A stretch of DNA of 33,966 nucleotides from an uncultured Oscillospiraceae bacterium (GTDB lineage Bacteria > Bacillota > Clostridia > Oscillospirales > Oscillospiraceae): positions 1 to 33,966 of the forward strand of contig CALWVV010000021.1 of NCBI GenBank assembly GCA_944385035.1, written 5' to 3'. The notes below the pieces were generated by a model. The model had not been told where the DNA came from. It was given only the letters and a program-made list of their open reading frames with translations, and ran no database searches. Positions 1 through 7,109 of this stretch are shown here, one piece after another. Every line of letters begins with the position of its first letter. Position 1 is the stretch's first letter. The position numbers were made by a program, and so were the translations under genes.

Positions 1-90
1 CAGCAAGAAGGACACCAGCAAGAAGGACACCAGCAAGAAGGACACCAGCAAGAAGGACACCAGCAAGAAGGACACCAGCAAGAAGGACAC
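1..90 (+). repeat. Tandem 15-bp minisatellite inside a coding region
   Basis: Six exact copies of CAGCAAGAAGGACAC stand head to tail, followed by about four diverged copies to about position 150. The unit is a multiple of three, so copy-number change would add or remove SKKDT pentapeptides without breaking the frame. There are no spacers, so this is not CRISPR. The array may extend left of the window. Confidence 0.95.
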
Positions 91-349
91 CAATAAGAAG
101 GGCACCAACAAAAAGGACACCAACAAGAAGGATACCAATAAGAAGAACAACAAAAAGCGCAACGCTGCCCGAGACAATACCACAAAGAAGGATACGGTCA
201 AGAAGAACAGCGGCAAGCAGAATAGAAATCGAAAGAAGAGCGCTTTTGAGAAGAACTTCCAAAAGAAGACTCCCAAGAGCAACAGCAACAAGGGCACTGC
301 AGCCACTGAGACCGGCAAGAATCAGACCGGCAAGGCTTCCAAGAACTGA
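2..349 (+). CDS. Lysine-rich SKKDT-repeat protein, C-terminal part only
   Basis: This is an open frame entering from the left edge and ending at TGA 347-349, so the start and any N-terminal domain are missing. The visible 115 residues begin with six identical SKKDT pentapeptides. Four degenerate units follow (NKKGT, NKKDT, NKKDT, NKKNN), then a basic low-complexity tail rich in K, N, S, T and Q that ends in GKASKN. The frame was chosen because it alone keeps a Lys-rich composition past the repeats and stops just before a hairpin. No transmembrane segment, sorting signal or enzyme motif is visible. Such tails are known in histone-H1-like nucleoid proteins and in some wall- or polyanion-binding proteins; which applies here cannot be decided without the N-terminus. 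Confidence is high for a coding tail and low for any function. Confidence 0.7.
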   Translation, partial: SKKDTSKKDTSKKDTSKKDTSKKDTSKKDTNKKGTNKKDTNKKDTNKKNNKKRNAARDNTTKKDTVKKNSGKQNRNRKKSAFEKNFQKKTPKSNSNKGTAATETGKNQTGKASKN

Positions 350-390
350 GCACTGATTTGAGTGCCCAGGGCAGATTGAACATAACACCA

Positions 391-422
391 GAGTACCTCC
401 CAGTATTTGCTGGGGGGTACTC
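391..422 (+). terminator. Hairpin after the SKKDT gene, possible terminator
   Basis: A 13-bp stem (391-403 with 410-422, one G-T wobble) encloses a 6-nt loop, 42 nt after the stop codon. It is followed by TGTATT rather than a clean T-run, so intrinsic termination is plausible but not certain. Confidence 0.5.
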
Positions 423-455
423 TGTATTAGGAAGATAAGAAAGGAGGGGCGGTTG

Positions 456-1184
456 ATGATGGATGTACAGACCATTTTGATTGTGGACGATGACAGTGAG
501 ATCCGGGAAGGGCTTCGGATCCTGCTCAGTGGAGAACACTACATGATCTTAGAGGCAGCTGACGGGTATGAGGCGCTGGAACGGCTGACGGATACGGTGG
601 ATCTTGTCATTTTGGATATTATGATGCCGGGCTTTTCCGGCCTGCATGTCTGTGAGGAAATCCGCAAGCGTTCCGCAGTTCCCATCTTGTTTCTCACCGC
701 CAAAGCGCAGGAATCGGACAAGCTGGTGGGGCTGATTGCCGGCGGGGATGATTATCTCTCCAAGCCCTTTTCTTATGCGGAATTGGTGGGACGGGTCAAG
801 GCTTTGCTGCGCCGGTACTGCGTTTATCGGGGAAAGGCCCAGGCGGGAGCATTGAGCCGGGATAATATTCTCTCCGCACGGGGAATTCGAATCAGTCTGG
901 ATTATAACCAAGTCTGGGTCCGGGGGCAGGAGGTGGAGCTGACGGAAATCGAATATAAAATTCTTCGTCTCCTAATGCAGAACCCGCAGCGTATCTTTTC
1001 CACCCAGAATATCTATGAAAGCGTGTGGGGAGAGCCCTATTACTATATTTCCAACGGCACTGTCATGGTTCATATCCGAAAGCTGCGCGTCAAAATTGAA
1101 CAGGACCCGCAGAATCCCCGTTATTTAAAGACTGTCTGGGGAAAGGGGTATCGCTTTGAAATCAATGACCGGGAAGAGCTGTAG
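456..1184 (+). CDS. OmpR/PhoB-family response regulator
   Basis: Predicted two-component response regulator of 242 aa acting in the cytoplasm as a DNA-binding transcription factor. The N-terminal receiver domain (about residues 5-120) shows the acidic pocket DDD at 11-13, the phospho-acceptor Asp54 in LDIMMPG, a conserved Thr in FLTAK and the Lys of YLSKPF. The C-terminal winged-helix domain (about 140-238) has the typical ELTEIEYKIL, VMVHIRKLR and VWGKGYRF stretches. ATG 456 was chosen because AAGGAGG lies 8 nt upstream; a TTG at 453 and an ATG at 459 are alternatives. It overlaps the following kinase gene by 29 nt, so the two are almost certainly one transcript. The closest recognisable style is VanR/KdpE-like, but the regulon cannot be read from the window because no obvious target gene is adjacent. 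Confidence 0.95.
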   Translation: MMDVQTILIVDDDSEIREGLRILLSGEHYMILEAADGYEALERLTDTVDLVILDIMMPGFSGLHVCEEIRKRSAVPILFLTAKAQESDKLVGLIAGGDDYLSKPFSYAELVGRVKALLRRYCVYRGKAQAGALSRDNILSARGIRISLDYNQVWVRGQEVELTEIEYKILRLLMQNPQRIFSTQNIYESVWGEPYYYISNGTVMVHIRKLRVKIEQDPQNPRYLKTVWGKGYRFEINDREEL

Positions 1185-2478
1185 ACGCAAGGGATTGATT
1201 ACCCAGCTTGGGGGACTTTTATGCCTGGCGGGGTGCGTCAGCGGCGTGCTGTTTTTTACCCTGAAGGTGGGAGGCGGCGTGCTTCTGGGGCGATATCTGG
1301 AGCAGGACCACAGACAGGAACAGCATGTGGAGGAGCAGGTGGCATTATTTCAGGAGTATGTTACCGAACTTAACCTTGCCGCCAGCGACACACAGGAACT
1401 GACCCAGTGGGTCCGCAGGAATCCATTGATCCTGATGGAAATTTACCGCTCCAATGTTTTACTCTATACGTCCCTGGCCCCCACGGAATCCAGCGATGGA
1501 GAACAGGACCTGGAGGCACCCTACTACGATTGGGTGTCCTATTACGAGGTTGAATTTTCAGACGGACCGGCGGATGTGGTCTTATATTCGGGTGAAGCCT
1601 ACCAGTGGTATGTCTTTTTGACCATTACCAGTCTGGCACTGTCCTTTGGAGTTTTTTTGGTGATTTTTATCCTGGGAATCCGGAAATTGGTAGAGTATAT
1701 CTGCCTGCTCAGTGATCAGATCCAAGCTATGGAGGGTGGCGATCTGGACCAGGAAATTTACGTCAAAGGAGACCATGAGCTCTCTACCCTGGCGCGGGGA
1801 CTGAATTCTATGCGCCTCTCGTTTCGGGAACAGAGAGAACGGGAGAAGGAGCTCTATCGAAACAACCAGATTATCATCACGCAAATGTCCCACGATTTGC
1901 GCACGCCCCTTACGGCCATACAGATTTATACGGATATCCTGCGTTATCGGAAATTTGAAAACAGTGGTCAGGCCGAGGAATATCTCAACCGTATTGATGG
2001 GAAAATATCTCAAATTAAGCAGCTGGCGGAAAATATTTTTGAATATTCCCTGGTACAGGGGGAGCCTCAGGTCATTTTAGAGGCATCGGAAGCGGTTCGG
2101 GAGATTTTCCATGATCCGCTGTCGGAAATGGCCGCTTATTTGGAGCGCCAGGGCCTTCAGCTTCAATTGGAAACGGGTTGGCCCGATGGAAGAATTTGTG
2201 TCTATGCGCCCTATGTGAAGCGCCTGATGGACAACATTGCGTCCAATCTGATAAAATATGCCCTTCCCGCGCAAGCGGTGCGTGTCGCTATGGTGGTGGA
2301 GGGACAGGAAATCTGTTTTCGTGTGACCAACGCCATCGCTCCTGAGGCCTCTGGACAAAGCAGCAGCGGCATTGGCCTTTCCAACATGCGGGCCATGATG
2401 GAAAAAATGGAAGGGAGTCTGGAGACAGTGCAGACTGGAGAGACGTTCCAGGTAACGCTTCGCTTTCCTCTGGCTTAA
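1156..2478 (+). CDS. Two-component sensor histidine kinase
   Basis: Membrane-bound sensor kinase of 440 aa, partner of the overlapping response regulator. Order: N-terminal transmembrane helix (about 16-45), an extracytoplasmic region of about 105 residues without a recognised ligand domain, a second helix (about 151-177), HAMP linker (about 178-230), HisKA dimerisation helix with phospho-acceptor His246 in QMSHDLRTPLTA, and an HATPase domain with N-box asparagines near 360-364 and a glycine box SSGIGLS at 403-409. The start is taken as TTG 1156, preceded by AAAGGGG at 7 nt; ATG 1165 is an alternative. The HATPase region is compact, as in VanS-like kinases. The signal is unknown. It ends just before a hairpin shared with the convergent nitroreductase. 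Confidence 0.93.
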   Translation: MKSMTGKSCRRKGLITQLGGLLCLAGCVSGVLFFTLKVGGGVLLGRYLEQDHRQEQHVEEQVALFQEYVTELNLAASDTQELTQWVRRNPLILMEIYRSNVLLYTSLAPTESSDGEQDLEAPYYDWVSYYEVEFSDGPADVVLYSGEAYQWYVFLTITSLALSFGVFLVIFILGIRKLVEYICLLSDQIQAMEGGDLDQEIYVKGDHELSTLARGLNSMRLSFREQREREKELYRNNQIIITQMSHDLRTPLTAIQIYTDILRYRKFENSGQAEEYLNRIDGKISQIKQLAENIFEYSLVQGEPQVILEASEAVREIFHDPLSEMAAYLERQGLQLQLETGWPDGRICVYAPYVKRLMDNIASNLIKYALPAQAVRVAMVVEGQEICFRVTNAIAPEASGQSSSGIGLSNMRAMMEKMEGSLETVQTGETFQVTLRFPLA

Positions 2479-2493
2479 TATATATCCCACACA

Positions 2494-2529
2494 AAAAGGC
2501 GCGGAGAACGGATTGGTCCGTTCTCCGCG
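2494..2529 (-). terminator. Terminator of the nitroreductase gene (also ends the kinase transcript)
   Basis: A perfect 13-bp inverted repeat (2500-2512 with 2517-2529, loop TTGG) lies between convergent genes. Read on the minus strand the stem is followed by CCTTTTTGTG, a good intrinsic terminator; on the plus strand the T-run is weak. Confidence 0.85.
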
Positions 2530-2538
2530 TGTTGTCAT

Positions 2539-3087
2539 TTATTCCACCACATGTAAAAGCTCAGAAACATCTTTGCGGGGTGGGGCGGCCTTGGCCGGCT
2601 CCAGAGGATACCCCAGAGCGATGAGGTTGGTGACCCGTTCTCCCTGGGGAAGGGAGATGTACTGGCGGATCTTGTTCTCATCGAACACCCCTAAAATGAC
2701 GCTGCCCACTCCTTTGGCGTAGGCAGACAGACAGAAGGTCTGGGTGGCGATCCCCGCATCAAACATCTCCCACCGGTCCCCCTGAGAGGTGGAGAAGCTG
2801 CCGTCAGGCTCATATCCGCTGAGCTTTTCCACCACAGTCACCAGCACCAGCGCCTTGCAGCGGAGAATAGTCTTGGCATTAAAGTCAAAATTCAGCACAC
2901 AGTTTCGGGCAATTTCTTCTTTGATCTGGGGATTCTTGATGACATGGTAGCGGGGAACCTGGGTATTTTTCCAAGAGGGAGAGAACCGGGCCAGATCCAC
3001 GATTTCTTCCAGAACAGACTGAGAAATGTCCTGGTCAGAGAATTTTCTCACACTTCTTCTGCCCCTTACACATTCTTCAAACAGCAT
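2539..3087 (-). CDS. Nitroreductase-family FMN oxidoreductase
   Basis: A 182-aa protein of the nitroreductase superfamily, which uses FMN and NAD(P)H to reduce quinones, nitro compounds or flavins; the substrate cannot be predicted. The N-terminus MLFEECVRGRRSVRKF carries the typical RRSVRxF FMN-phosphate motif, followed by ARFSPSWKNTQVPRYHV. The middle WEMFDAGIATQTFCLSAYAKG and the C-terminal VTNLIALGYP are also typical. The start is ATG 3087, not the more upstream in-frame ATG, because AAAGGAAGG precedes it and family homology begins there. Length is normal for a short nitroreductase. It is a single-gene unit with its own strong promoter and terminator. A cytosolic homodimer is expected from the family. 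Confidence 0.92.
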   Translation of the reverse strand: MLFEECVRGRRSVRKFSDQDISQSVLEEIVDLARFSPSWKNTQVPRYHVIKNPQIKEEIARNCVLNFDFNAKTILRCKALVLVTVVEKLSGYEPDGSFSTSQGDRWEMFDAGIATQTFCLSAYAKGVGSVILGVFDENKIRQYISLPQGERVTNLIALGYPLEPAKAAPPRKDVSELLHVVE

Positions 3088-3125
3088 GGGAGAGCCTTCC
3101 TTTCTAAGCGGTGATATCTGGAAAA

Positions 3126-3154
3126 ATGATAACACCCACGGGGAGGTGTGTCAA
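3126..3154 (-). promoter_or_regulatory. Sigma-A promoter of the nitroreductase gene
   Basis: On the minus strand, TTGACA (3149-3154) and TATCAT (3126-3131) are separated by exactly 17 nt, about 40 nt upstream of the start codon. Confidence 0.85.
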
Positions 3155-3191
3155 TTCTTTTGAAGGGGTTGAGAGACCCGTTGAAAACGAC

Positions 3192-3227
3192 GAAAGGGCG
3201 GCGAGACAAAGGTCTCGCCGCCCTTTC
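3192..3227 (-). terminator. Terminator of the perR-hydA-rbr operon
   Basis: Perfect 16-bp stem (3192-3207 with 3212-3227) with a 4-nt loop, 14 nt beyond the rubrerythrin stop. Downstream on the minus strand comes GTCGTTTTC, a moderate T-rich tail. Confidence 0.8.
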
Positions 3228-3240
3228 AATGAAAGGTGAA

Positions 3241-3909
3241 TCAGTAGTTCTCGCAGCTCACTTCAAAGAAGCTCTTGGAATAAAGGCAGGTGGGGCACAC
3301 CTCCGGGGCGGCAGTGCCGACGACAATGTGTCCGCAGTTGCGGCACTCCCATACCTTGACCTGACTCTTTTCAAAGACCTGAGCGGTTTCCACATTGTGC
3401 AGCAGGGCACGGTAGCGCTCCTCATGGCGTTTCTCAATGGCGGCCACCAGACGGAATTTTGCGGCCAGCTCGGGGAAACCCTCTTCCTCGGCCGTTTTGG
3501 CGAAGCCGTCGTACATATCCGTCCACTCATAGTTTTCCCCCTGAGCGGCATGGAGGAGATTTTCGGCCGTGTCGCCAATTCCATGGAGCTCCTCAAACCA
3601 CAGTTTGGCGTGGGCCTTTTCATTTTCGGCGGTTTTCAGGAAGAGCTCGGCGATCTGCTCGTACCCTTCGCTCTGGGCCACAGCGGAGAAATAGGTGTAC
3701 TTGTTCCGGGCCTGGGACTCTCCGGCAAAAGCGGCTTCCAGGTTCTTTTCGGTCTGAGTGCCGGCATACTTGCTGCCGTTTTTCACAGGGGCCTCTTCGA
3801 TCTTTTCAAAAGCGGAGGCGGGCTGTTTGCACAGCGGGCAGGTGAAGCCCTCGGGCAGGGTTTCACCTTCATAAATGTAGCCGCAAATTTTACATTTCCA
3901 CTTGCTCAT
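3241..3909 (-). CDS. rbr: Rubrerythrin with rubredoxin domains at both ends
   Basis: A 222-aa non-heme iron protein expected to reduce hydrogen peroxide in the anaerobic cytoplasm. An N-terminal rubredoxin domain has CKIC (Cys6, Cys9) and CPLC (Cys24, Cys27). A ferritin-like diiron domain follows, with the iron-binding glutamates and histidine in [18 protein letters not shown] and the [10 protein letters not shown] region. A second rubredoxin-like knuckle closes the protein, with CRNC (189, 192) and CPTC (205, 208). Classical rubrerythrins carry only one rubredoxin domain, usually C-terminal, so this one has both arrangements. The start ATG 3909 has AAGGAG upstream and sits 24 nt after the hydrogenase stop. 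It is the last gene of the perR-hydA-rbr operon. Electrons could come from rubredoxin/NAD(P)H oxidoreductases or, as inference, from the hydrogenase pathway. Confidence 0.95.
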   Translation of the reverse strand: MSKWKCKICGYIYEGETLPEGFTCPLCKQPASAFEKIEEAPVKNGSKYAGTQTEKNLEAAFAGESQARNKYTYFSAVAQSEGYEQIAELFLKTAENEKAHAKLWFEELHGIGDTAENLLHAAQGENYEWTDMYDGFAKTAEEEGFPELAAKFRLVAAIEKRHEERYRALLHNVETAQVFEKSQVKVWECRNCGHIVVGTAAPEVCPTCLYSKSFFEVSCENY

Positions 3910-3933
3910 CGTTGTTTGCTCTCCTTGTGTGAT

Positions 3934-5358
3934 TTATTCCGGATGGGGAAGGTCGGTGGGAAGCTGCTGGGAGTCGGGCTTCTTTTGAATGAGCCCGCTT
4001 CGGTCCTGATAGGTGGTATGAAGCATCTGTTCCGCCAGCTCGCTGAGAGGTTTGCCGTAGAAAGCCTCATAGACGGCCTTGATCTCGGGATTCTCATGGC
4101 TGGTGCGAAGGGCCATGGAGCCGTCCCGCTGATAGAGGGCGGCAATACGGCTCCTGCGGATTTCGTCTCCATCCTTCATCAGGTTCTTCGGCTGGCCGCC
4201 GCCGCCAATGCAGCCGCCGGGGCAGGCCATGACTTCTACAAAGTGGTACTCTTTTCCCTCGTCCTTCATGCGTTTGAGGAAGCTGCGGGCGTTGGCAGTG
4301 CCGTAGACTACGGCGACCCGGAGAGTGTGCTCTCCCACCGCCACCTGGGCCTCCCGGACGCCCTCATAGCCTCTCACAGCCTGGAGCTGAAGCAGGGTTT
4401 CCGGGGCTTTTTGGCCAGTGAGGTATTCATAGGCGGTGCGCAGGGCCGCTTCCATGACGCCGCCGGTATTGCCGAAAATGACCCCGGCGCCGGAGGCCTT
4501 TCCCATCAAAGAGTCATAGGCGGAGTCCTCCAGAGCGGTCCAGTCGATCCCGGCATCTTTGGCCCAGCGGGCCAACTCACGGGTGGTGATCACCTGGTCG
4601 GTGTCCCGCATGCCTTCCATGCCGTGGTAGTCGGCAGCGGCGTGCATCTCCTCCCGCCGGACTTCAAACTTTTTGGCGGTGCATGGGGTCAGGGTGACGT
4701 GGACGATCTTTTGAGGGTCCAACCCCATCTTTTGGGCAAAATAGGTCTTTACCGTGGGCCCCTGCATTCCAATGGGGCTTTTGGCTGTGGAGAGATGGGG
4801 CAGCAGCTCCGGGGCATAAATCTCCGCAAAATGGACCCAGCCGGGGCAGCAGCTGGTAAACTGGGGGAGGGGGCGGTCCTTCTGGGTGATGCGCTGGATC
4901 AGCTCGCTGGCCTCCTCCACAATGGTGAGGTCAGCGGCAAAGTTGGTGTCCAACACATAGTCGGCCCCCAGGGCCCGGAGCAGAGCCACCATTTTTCCCT
5001 CCACAAAGGCGCCGGGCTCCATGCCGAATTCCTCACCCAGAGAGGCCCGGACTGCAGGGGAGGTGCTGACCACCACAACTTTGTCGGGGTCGGCAATGGC
5101 GCGCCGTACCTGGGGACACTCGTCCCGCTCGGTGATGCTGTCCACAGGGCAGACGTTGGCGCACTGTCCGCAGTAAATGCAGATGGCCTTTCCTCCGGTT
5201 TCCTCCAGTGTGTAGGTGCCATGTACTCCCATCAGATTGGTACAGGCCTCCTTACACATGCCGCACCGGATACATTTTTCTTCCCAGCGCACAATGCTGG
5301 GGTTGTCCGCTTCGATGGGAACGCGGACGGATAAAGGCAGATGATTCAGATTCCTCAC
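3934..5358 (-). CDS. [FeFe]-hydrogenase with two N-terminal [4Fe-4S] clusters
   Basis: A 474-aa iron-only hydrogenase catalysing reversible H2 oxidation/proton reduction. A bacterial-type 2[4Fe-4S] ferredoxin region carries CIRCGMCKEAC (Cys29, 32, 35, 39) and CIYCGQCANVC (60, 63, 66, 70). The H-cluster domain has TSCCPGW (168-174), TPCTAKKFE (224-232) and MACPGGCIGGGGQP ending at 390, so the four cluster cysteines are present (171, 226, 379, 383). The usual Met of MPC is Thr. There is no N-terminal 2Fe-2S domain, so it is a short monomeric type, perhaps group B. GTG 5358 overlaps the perR stop by 4 nt (GTGA), implying translational coupling. An 84-residue C-terminal tail lies beyond the last motif. 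Maturases HydE, HydF and HydG are not in the window. Confidence 0.93.
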   Translation of the reverse strand: MRNLNHLPLSVRVPIEADNPSIVRWEEKCIRCGMCKEACTNLMGVHGTYTLEETGGKAICIYCGQCANVCPVDSITERDECPQVRRAIADPDKVVVVSTSPAVRASLGEEFGMEPGAFVEGKMVALLRALGADYVLDTNFAADLTIVEEASELIQRITQKDRPLPQFTSCCPGWVHFAEIYAPELLPHLSTAKSPIGMQGPTVKTYFAQKMGLDPQKIVHVTLTPCTAKKFEVRREEMHAAADYHGMEGMRDTDQVITTRELARWAKDAGIDWTALEDSAYDSLMGKASGAGVIFGNTGGVMEAALRTAYEYLTGQKAPETLLQLQAVRGYEGVREAQVAVGEHTLRVAVVYGTANARSFLKRMKDEGKEYHFVEVMACPGGCIGGGGQPKNLMKDGDEIRRSRIAALYQRDGSMALRTSHENPEIKAVYEAFYGKPLSELAEQMLHTTYQDRSGLIQKKPDSQQLPTDLPHPE

Positions 5359-5747
5359 ATTCCTTTCTGTTTGTTGTTCTTCCTACATTCCTCACATAGA
5401 TCCATCAATTTCAAGTCATAAGACAGGATCGAACGCCCCACCGCCTTCTCCAACTGGGCAGTCAGGTCCCCCAAATCCACATCCAACAACCGGCCGCACT
5501 GTTTGCATACCAAATGGTCGTGACGCTGTGTCCGGTCATACCGGTCCGGCATGCCTTCTACGGATACCTTGCGGATACAATCCTCCTGCCACAGATGGTT
5601 CAGGTTGTTATATACCGTGGCCAAAGCCACCTTAGGAAAGGTTTGCCGCAGTACGATAAACACTTCTTCGGCAGTCATATGACTGTGGGAGGAGGAGATG
5701 ATTTCTAAAATTTTTGTTCCGTATTTCGTCACAGCACTCAACACCAA
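5355..5747 (-). CDS. perR: PerR-type Fur-family peroxide sensor/repressor
   Basis: A 130-aa Fur-family metalloregulator. The winged-helix region contains HMTAEEVF and ATVYNNL. Structural zinc cysteines are CKQC and CEEC. All five regulatory ligands of B. subtilis PerR have counterparts: the His before MTAEE, the Asp of RYD, both His of RHDHL, and an Asp five residues after the second Cys of CKQC. That last position is Glu in Fur and Asp in PerR, which supports a peroxide sensor. The N-terminus is about 15 residues shorter than B. subtilis PerR, and an in-frame TAG upstream rules out extension. The start is uncertain: TTG 5747, GTG 5744 or GTG 5732, none with a good ribosome binding site. First gene of the operon with hydA and rbr; a palindrome at its own promoter suggests autoregulation. 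Confidence 0.88.
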   Translation of the reverse strand: MVLSAVTKYGTKILEIISSSHSHMTAEEVFIVLRQTFPKVALATVYNNLNHLWQEDCIRKVSVEGMPDRYDRTQRHDHLVCKQCGRLLDVDLGDLTAQLEKAVGRSILSYDLKLMDLCEECRKNNKQKGM

Positions 5748-5765
5748 ATTAGAATGATTCTAATT
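5747..5765. promoter_or_regulatory. PerR box
   Basis: A perfect 19-bp palindrome whose core TTAGAATGATTCTAA differs from the 7-1-7 PerR consensus TTATAATNATTATAA at one symmetric position per half. It covers the predicted transcription start of perR, so occupancy should block the operon. Peroxide-sensitive repression is inferred from the family. Confidence 0.85.
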
Positions 5766-5768
5766 CTT

Positions 5769-5797
5769 ATTATATGAATTTGGAGGAGAAAAGTCAA
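5769..5797 (-). promoter_or_regulatory. Sigma-A promoter of perR-hydA-rbr
   Basis: On the minus strand, TTGACT (5792-5797), a 17-nt spacer and a consensus TATAAT (5769-5774). The start point would fall near 5762, inside the PerR box, giving a very short leader of about 15 nt. Confidence 0.88.
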
Positions 5798-5866
5798 GAG
5801 AAATCGAAGGGAACGGAGTATATTGCGCCGGAAAGGAAAGCAAAGCAGATTTGTGTCTTTGTAAGG

Positions 5867-5895
5867 TTGATAATCTTTGTGTTTTTGTGTATGAT
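5867..5895 (+). promoter_or_regulatory. Sigma-A promoter of the nuclease-like gene
   Basis: TTGATA (5867-5872), 17 nt, TATGAT (5890-5895), about 65 nt upstream of the ATG and divergent from the perR promoter. About 70 nt separate the two promoters. Confidence 0.7.
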
Positions 5896-5960
5896 CGACT
5901 TACAAATAGCTGGGCAATGTTGAACCATCTGGGTGACACAGGTTGGGAGGAGGAAAGCCA

Positions 5961-7064
5961 ATGAAGTACCAAAAATATGGCGATATGGTCATCTGCGCAG
6001 CTCCGGATGAGGGGGAGCTGGATTGGACCGAGATTGAAAACATTGTGCGCCATACCCATAATACATGGCAGCACGACCGGAAGGAGGAAGAAACCCGAAA
6101 AAATACCATCCAGGGGAAAAAAGCGGAGCTGGTGATGGAACGCCTGCTCTCTGCGTACAGCTCCTTCCGGTATTTGTCCTATGACCGCATTCGCAGGGAT
6201 GACTTTAAAAAGCACGCCCCCTTTGACGGCCTGATCTATCCGGTGTCATTGGATGAAGGGGTAAAGGCTGAGGCCATCCAGCGCATTTGCAGCGATGTCC
6301 AAATCAGTGCGGGGGATTCGGGCGTTATTTCAGTGGGAACGCGGACCTTTTTGGCAGGCAGCGGGATTTTTACCGTGGAAATCAAGTCTTCACTTCTTCA
6401 GGATCCGAGAGACTACCAGAACATGGAGCACAAGGAGAACGGGGAGAGGACGCAGGCAGATTACCAGGCTTTATGCGGGCACATCAGGGAATTTTATGAT
6501 TACTTTGTCTACCCCCACTACTGCAGGGACAGTGAAGCGGTTACCTGCTTTTACGAATATACCACCTATGTGCGGCGGAACCATCCGGAGCTTACGAAGG
6601 GTGTGGGGAGCATGGGCTTTTTATATCGTCTCATGGAAACGGAATTTGACCATGCCTGCGACATCTATACCAGAGTGTTTTTTGATGTGCTGACGCAAGA
6701 GATCATCATCCCCGGTTACATCTTGAAAACCCGGTTTTTTGAGGAACCGAGAATCCAAAAGATGTACTCGTCAAAGTCATATAATGCCCTCTACTATATG
6801 TACCACATGAGATATGGAAGGTGTATCCTGTCCATAGACGAGGATGATGAGCTGCTCCATTGGGAACGCGATAAGGAATGCAGCCGGCTGTTCGGGGCAA
6901 AAAAGGTTCGCTGTCCCAACTGTGGGAACCTGCTGAAGATAAGGGAAGTCACAACAAGGCCAGACCCCAAGGAGAACAAATTCCTTTATCTGTGCGATTC
7001 CTGTCAGAGAAATAAATGGTTTACCTTCAAACAGATTCATCCCCAGAATATGGAGAATCGGTAA
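5961..7064 (+). CDS. PD-(D/E)XK nuclease-like protein with C-terminal zinc ribbon
   Basis: A 367-aa protein that I do not recognise by name. The spacing of Glu56 (in GKKAELVMERLL), Asp89 (in HAPFDGLIY) and Glu140-x-Lys142 (in FTVEIKSS) matches the PD-(D/E)XK nuclease core of restriction and repair enzymes: an upstream helix Glu, then Asp, then ExK on a hydrophobic strand. The middle (about 160-300) is rich in Tyr, Phe and His with no motif I know. The C-terminus has a four-cysteine zinc ribbon, CPNC (318, 321) and CDSC (345, 348), suited to DNA or protein binding. ATG 5961 follows GGGAGGAGGA. There is no adjacent methyltransferase or other defence gene, so it is not an obvious restriction-modification half. 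It is monocistronic and divergent from perR. The nuclease assignment is motif-based. Confidence 0.6.
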   Translation: MKYQKYGDMVICAAPDEGELDWTEIENIVRHTHNTWQHDRKEEETRKNTIQGKKAELVMERLLSAYSSFRYLSYDRIRRDDFKKHAPFDGLIYPVSLDEGVKAEAIQRICSDVQISAGDSGVISVGTRTFLAGSGIFTVEIKSSLLQDPRDYQNMEHKENGERTQADYQALCGHIREFYDYFVYPHYCRDSEAVTCFYEYTTYVRRNHPELTKGVGSMGFLYRLMETEFDHACDIYTRVFFDVLTQEIIIPGYILKTRFFEEPRIQKMYSSKSYNALYYMYHMRYGRCILSIDEDDELLHWERDKECSRLFGAKKVRCPNCGNLLKIREVTTRPDPKENKFLYLCDSCQRNKWFTFKQIHPQNMENR

Positions 7065-7080
7065 AAGGAAGCTTCCCCCC

Positions 7081-7109
7081 TTGACATCGGGTGTCTAATG
7101 TAGTAGACT
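7081..7109 (+). promoter_or_regulatory. Sigma-A promoter of the blaI-like/M56 operon
   Basis: TTGACA (7081-7086) and TAGACT (7104-7109) are spaced by 17 nt. The -10 element lies inside the first operator arm, so repressor binding would block polymerase. Confidence 0.75.

Noticed and set aside
1-150. CRISPR array
   Set aside because: The direct repeats are 15 bp with no spacers and remain in a coding frame, so this is a protein-coding minisatellite.
3148-5334. Plus-strand open frame of 728 codons
   Set aside because: It lies antisense to rubrerythrin and the hydrogenase, whose motifs are unmistakable. It is a GC-driven shadow with low-complexity Gly/Leu-rich sequence and no family features.
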